A DNA stretch of 23,401 nucleotides. Origin: Physocladia obscura (Eukaryota > Chytridiomycota > Chytridiomycetes > Chytridiales > Chytriomycetaceae). Positions 19,316-23,401 of the stretch are shown one piece after another. Each line of letters opens with the position of its first letter. Within the stretch, counting starts at the first letter, position 1. Under the pieces are notes generated by a model that saw only the letters and a list, made by a program, of their open reading frames with translations, was not told the DNA's origin and ran no database searches. The stretch is from the NCBI GenBank assembly GCA_027596945.1, contig JADGJH010000257.1, forward strand, positions 1 through 23,401. The letters are read 5' to 3'. Position numbers and translations under genes: made by a program.

Positions 19316-19769
19316 ACTAATAGCGTAAACTTACTGATTGAATTTCAAATTCAATGTTTATTTCAAAAAATTTATTCATGATGGTATTGACACTAAACAA
19401 AGTATTGAAAATCAGCAAATGGAGTTCTGTGGTGATCTGAATATGGTTCACAAACTTACCAGGTAATGCAAAAAAGAGTGATTAAATTGTAGGCAAGATT
19501 TTGAAAGTCAATGGTTGTTGGATTTTCAGTAGAGAGGTTGTTAATTTCAGCAGTTGCAGTAGTAGTGATATTTTCAGTGATAAAATTCACTGTTTGTGCT
19601 CTCTGCATCTGTTGACTGAAAATAAAAGTTGAAGCACTATTTACTCAAGCATCCCAATATTGTACATACTATTTGCAAAACAAGTTTCTCATTATATTGG
19701 CAGTATGGATGGAAAAAATTTCTGAAATCTTGTTCAAATTGGGCTATTTTATTCATTTTTAGGGAAAGA
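19316..19769. other. spacer, no supported gene
   Basis: AT-rich. The minus strand is open for about 50 codons at about 19459-19620 (VNFITENITTTATAEINNLS), Thr/Asn-rich, ending at a perfect GTAAGT; no family is recognised and the next AG is only 23 nt away. The start of the alpha-SNAP relic lies at the right edge; its N-terminal part was not found here. Confidence 0.35.
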
Positions 19770-20553
19770 ATCGGGCGATGCAAATCGCAGGCAAATCTAC
19801 TCATTAAGGCTGGCGAACGAGACAAAACTGCCAGCGGCTTCTCGAATGCGTGGTGTCGATTCTGATTAAAAAAGGCCGGTTCAGTGCAGCCGCGACAAAT
19901 CAGAAGCTGATTGCCGAGGCGTATGAGACACAGATTGGCGATATTAAAGCCGCGAGAGAAGCATACGAGAAGGCAGGGGAATGATATTATGACGAAGAAT
20001 CAAATGAATATGTTTTCTTCATCTATTTACTTACTGTCATATTGTGAGTAATGTATGCAAAAACACGAGTGCAGACGACGCTTTATTAAAGCAGCCATAT
20101 TTGCTGCTCAACTTCAAGACTTTGAAGCCGCGTTGTCAACGATTTAGGATGTGGTATCCCGATACCTTGATCATAAACTTACCAAATGGAGTCTCAAGGA
20201 GTGCTTCTTCAAAGCAGGAGTAATTTTGCTCAATATTAGGGTTAGAAGCGCTACTGTAATTTACTTTAGAAGGCTTACAGAAATGCCCTTCAATCCATGA
20301 ATGACGAAAACAGGATATGGTTCGAATACGAACTAGTTTGAAGCGATACTGCAGTATGGATTTATCGTTCCGTGCCCAACTCGAATACAAATTTATTCTG
20401 AAACTTGCTGATGCTTTTGAACCTGGAGACGTGGAGGGATTCACAAACAGTGTCGTCGAATTTGATCTGTTTTCGACGGTCGATCCATGGATAACGGCGT
20501 TATTGTTACGTGTGAAGAAGTTAATCGGAGAAGAGGATGAAGATTTTACTTGA
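19770..20553 (+). pseudogene. SEC17: alpha-SNAP (Sec17) relic, 5'-truncated and mutated
   Basis: Alpha-SNAP is the adaptor that brings the ATPase NSF/Sec18 to SNARE complexes. Broken pieces match its TPR-like helices in order: KKGRFSAAATNQKLIAEAYE with TQIGDIKAAREAYEKAGE (19868-19981), FIKAAIFAAQLQDFEAALST (about 20076-20144), KLTKWSLKECFFKAG, and the C-terminal GDVEGFTNSVVEFDLFSTVD with ALLLRVKKLIGEEDED (to TGA at 20551). Lesions: a TGA at 19982 where the family has Trp (E-W-Y), a TAG at 20145, a TGA at 20298, and frame changes near 19850 and between 20230 and 20360. The N-terminal third is missing. One interval (about 20012-20069) may be an intron. The gene is essential in most eukaryotes, so a working copy should exist elsewhere. 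Confidence 0.85.
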
Positions 20554-20937
20554 GCAAAAGTTGAGCCGGGAACTCATTTCTGAATTGAATCAGTTTACTT
20601 TGGTTATTTTTCTTTTAATTCCTTTTATTACTCCGAACGACATAACTGACAATAAATTTTGCATATTATGTTCCGCGCAAATTCAGTTTTTTTGGTTGCC
20701 TGGGGCTCATTTTTGATAAGTCGGTCATTTGACATTAGTTGTGGGGAAAAAGAAATCTTTTTCAATCTCCACTTTCGTCGCCACCCATTTCATTTACACC
20801 TCAGCAAGAAGCAAAAAGCCAGCAGTGTCTCGTAACAACTAGAAGCTAATATCGAACGCTAGAAACTGAAGCGTAATTGGCTATTTGTGTTTATTTTGAC
20901 CGACGCTTTCTGTTTCTTTCGACCGACTACAGGAAGG
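20554..20937. other. intergenic spacer
   Basis: AT-rich, with no coding trace I can support. A pyrimidine-rich stretch ending in CAG at about 20932 could be a 3' splice site of a 5' UTR intron of the next gene. Confidence 0.35.
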
Positions 20938-21485
20938 ATGATGGGAGGAAACACAGCAGAGACAATCACAATTACAAACACAGATACTTTAATCGCCGCT
21001 ATTCACTCATGCGAAACTTCGCCATTCCGCTGTTCGCGCTGCATCACTCATATTGCCAGTGCTGAATCGCAGGCGCAAACGATCTCACAGGGATTCCACC
21101 GCAGCGAATTAACCATCCTATTACGCTGAGAATGCGACAAAGCATCGTGCAACAACCATATGACAGCACTCTACCAATGTATAGCAACAGTGCGTTGGCG
21201 TCGTCGTCATTTTTGCATGGATCAGGTGGGATTCCGTTTTCTCAGCATTCACGGATAGGTGACAGCGGCAGCAGTGGAAGCACTGAAAGTGCGGAAACCG
21301 AGTTTACGAATCACGCAGCTGTGATTATGGGGTCATTACCGTATGGTCATAGACATGGGCTGCAGGGAGATAATTTTATGAATTCGTTTCCCAGCACACC
21401 GATTTTGGCAGATAATTTTGATAATGATAATTTAGGATTTGGCGCTGATCGATTTGATGAGAAGAGTTCGAAAGACACTGAATAA
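20938..21485 (+). CDS. uncharacterised Ser-rich protein, frame change near 21060-21110
   Basis: From the ATG at 20938 (MMGGNTAETITITNTDTLIA) the frame contains a Cys-rich stretch, SCETSPFRCSRCITHI, that could bind a metal. Further on, another frame is clearly coding: GIPPQRINHPITLRMRQSIV, then VQQPYDSTLPMYSNSAL and a Ser/Gly-rich and acidic tail ending at TAA 21483-21485. A 32-nt GT-AG segment (21059-21090) would join the two frames exactly, which is shorter than any certain intron in this window; a one-base error or mutation is the alternative. The tail is low complexity and probably disordered. No family is recognised. Confidence 0.45.
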
Positions 21486-21717
21486 CTTTTGCACTAGTTT
21501 TCTTGGTAAGACAGATCTTCTGTCGTATTTGTTCTTAATAAAACCGAAGTAAATTAATTTGACCTCGGCAATGGCGAAACATGTTTTCTAACCGATTCCG
21601 CTCTATGTTTCTGCCCTCTTTCAGCTTTGGCCTTCTCTTGTTTTTCCTCTTGCTCCACTTCTATTTTTTTATTTTTTTATTGTTCTTCCTCTGTGAGTGT
21701 TTTGTTCCATACAAAAG

Positions 21718-22180
21718 ATGCAGTTACTGGAACTGCCAGCGGAAGTATTGGCCAAAATCCTGCAGATCGTCGATGGCAAAGCGCTTGGCGAGTTCAGACC
21801 CTAAAAACTGTTGGGATCATTCGCGGACAGCCGAATACTCCGACTACTCTGAACAGATTTAGCGCGATAAGCAACTTTAATAGTGCACAACTCGGCACCG
21901 ACGTTATTTCAAGAAACACAGCTGGGAAGCCACATCCCGATTGGGGCGGTGCCTTCCATTCAATGGTTCAATTTTTGATTTTACAAAAAAAAAAAAAAAA
22001 TTCTTTCTTGGGAAGAAAAACGTTGGGAAAAACAATCAGCACGGCGGCAGGTCCTCAAAGCGCTTTTGATGAGTCTGCAGCAAACTGCACTATTGGAATC
22101 CCTCTATGAGGACGGCACACCTGATCGAAGGCTGTTGGAAAACTTACAGTTTGATCATGTCACACTGACATCTGCCATTT
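21718..22180 (+). pseudogene. F-box-like start with broken frame
   Basis: The ATG at 21718 opens MQLLELPAEVLAKILQIVDG, which has the LPxEVLxxIL signature of an F-box, the helix bundle that binds Skp1 in SCF ubiquitin ligases. The frame stops at TAA after 27 codons, and protein-like sequence continues in other frames (GKPHPDWGGAFHSMVQF and later LLMSLQQTALLESLYEDGTP). A run of 16 A residues (21985-22000) lies in between. The 3' side runs into the Harbinger transposase. The likely explanation is a decayed F-box gene, possibly cut by the transposon; a single-helix resemblance is limited evidence. Confidence 0.35.
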
Positions 22181-22224
22181 GATTGACATGATATCTCACT
22201 CCTCGAAACTCTATCCCAAAACAA

Positions 22225-23270
22225 ATTGCATTTCGAAATTTGCTACAAGACTTACTGCCAAAAGAATTCAAGCAGGCTATTTGAATGGACATTCAATTGT
22301 TTAAATTATTTGTTGCACTTATTGCTAATCATTCAGTTTTTCAGAACAACAGCCACAATCCTCAAATGGACATATGGATACAAGCAGCAACTGCGTTAAA
22401 ATGGATTGGTAATAATGTAACAGGGGTATCTGTCGTTAAAGTTAGTGTTTTGCTCAGAATTGCTGTCGAAACGGTGATTATATTCTGTCGTCGGGTTGTC
22501 ACAGCAACCTTATCATTGAAGTTGAAATACGTGCCTTGGCTGTCTCAAGCTGCAAGACATGCTTTGTCAAAAAAAATGAATGACTTGTATGGGCTGAAAG
22601 GTCTCATTGGGATTGTTGATGGCACAGACATAGTTCTGTATGAACAGCCATGTGTGGATCCTGAAACATACTGGACTTGAAAGCACAGATACGCTCTCAA
22701 CTGCCAGCTGGTTGTTCATCCTCTTGATGGTTGCGTTATCTACCATCTACTTGGTTGGCCAGGCTCAATGCATGACAACAATGTCTTCAGCAGGTCGAAA
22801 CTGATCCAGCAACCAGACTTGTTTCTGGGACACAGCAAATTTTTGCTTGGTGATTCTGCATATGTCCTGACAACTCAAATGCTGACACCGTACAAGGGTG
22901 CTCCCTTGCAGATTCTGGAAAACAAAGAATTTAATTGCCAGATTTCTTCAGTAAGAGTCAAGGTTGAACATACTATTGGTGTGTTGAAGGACAGATGGGG
23001 CAGCTTAAAGCATTTACATTGCAGTACCCAGAAGGAGAAGATTTGCAGCATATCAACAACTGGATTCTCACATCTATTATCTTTCATAATATGCTCATTA
23101 CTTTTTGTGATACGTGGGAAGAAGTGGAGGAAGATGATGATGATACAACTGATGAGTCACACCTGGGGAATCAACAACAAGCATCTCCAATCAGTGAAAA
23201 ATTTTGGTCTCAGATCAAGCAAACTGTTTTGAGCCATATTAGTTGTGTTTTTAGTCAGTTGTGTTTTTAG
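22225..23270 (+). mobile_element. PIF/Harbinger (HARBI1-like) DDE transposase, damaged
   Basis: A DDE transposase of the PIF/Harbinger superfamily, which cuts and pastes DNA with 3-bp target duplications. The N-terminal helical part (FQNNSHNPQMDIWIQAATAL) has the usual pattern. Catalytic residues: first Asp in GIVDGTD (codon at 22618), second Asp in LLGDSAY (22852), Glu in VKVEHTIGVLKDRWG (22966), giving spacing of about 38 residues between the last two. The GSMHDNNVF and LTPYK elements are present. The C-terminal NWILTSIIFHNMLI helix is in another frame. Lesions: TGA at 22282 just before ATGGACATT, TGA at 22678, and a one-base shift at about 23000-23020. No terminal inverted repeats were found within the window, and no Myb-like partner gene was seen. 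Confidence 0.9.
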
Positions 23271-23401
23271 TTTTGCAGAAATACATAGAGTTTAATTAAA
23301 GCCAACTACTTAAAACAAATTGAAAAATCCTTTGAGATCACTTGGTGTTTTTCCTGAAGTGATAGCTGCTTGAATCAACCCCATTTTGAGTTTCTGCTTC
23401 T
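23271..23401. other. 3' flank of the transposase
   Basis: AT-rich end of the window. A 7-bp inverted repeat (atcactt at 23337-23343 and aagtgat at 23357-23363) could form a small hairpin. The transposon's right end may be here or beyond the window. Confidence 0.3.

Noticed and set aside
23337..23363. Hairpin as a transposon end or terminator
   Set aside because: A 7-bp stem is too short and common in AT-rich DNA to support a call.
1..23401. tRNA, rRNA or CRISPR arrays
   Set aside because: No cloverleaf-like segment, rRNA-conserved block or regularly spaced repeat was seen.

Overview
The window is nuclear DNA of a eukaryote. It has AT-rich spacers and genes split by short GT-AG introns (nine well-supported ones of 51-97 nt). 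An acyl-CoA CoA-transferase, a LaeA-like methyltransferase, a DCAF12-type WD40 protein and an alpha-SNAP relic together suggest an early-diverging (zoosporic, chytrid-like) fungus. That placement is inference; no rRNA or tRNA is present to confirm it.

Layout. 1-1.8 kb: AT-rich spacer with one small exon-like ORF and a very weak trace of a decayed transposase. 1.8-3.35 kb (+): four-exon CoA-transferase gene. 3.58-4.02 kb (-): small two-helix membrane protein. 4.13-4.24 kb (-): degenerate copy of the 3' end of the next gene. 4.54-5.78 kb (-): three-exon SAM methyltransferase. 6.17-6.35 kb (+): lone exon paralogous to the last exon of the gene at 7.3-8.15 kb (-); between them is a cyclin-like (-) gene or relic whose frame is broken. 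9.18-9.58 kb (+): single-pass membrane protein. 9.76-11.55 kb (+): three-exon DCAF12-like protein.

12.0-16.2 kb (+) is the most unusual segment. It is a decayed, virus-like or transposon-like unit: one very long reading frame that joins a family B DNA polymerase, an SF1 (Pif1/RecD-like) helicase and an HNH nuclease, interrupted by several stops (mostly TGA) and indels. It is followed by an intact RING/SIAH-type zinc-finger ORF with its own TATA-like element. I recognise no capsid, integrase or transposase and see no terminal repeats.

16.4-16.9 kb holds a gene fragment. 17.08-19.3 kb (+) is a three-exon gene of unknown function. 19.77-20.55 kb (+) is a 5'-truncated, mutated SEC17/alpha-SNAP copy. 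20.9-21.5 kb is a small unrecognised gene. 21.7-22.2 kb is an F-box-like start with a broken frame. 22.2-23.27 kb is a damaged PIF/Harbinger transposase. The right half is therefore repeat-rich and decaying, while the left half carries mostly intact host genes. There is no operon-like organisation, so the genes should be read as independent units.
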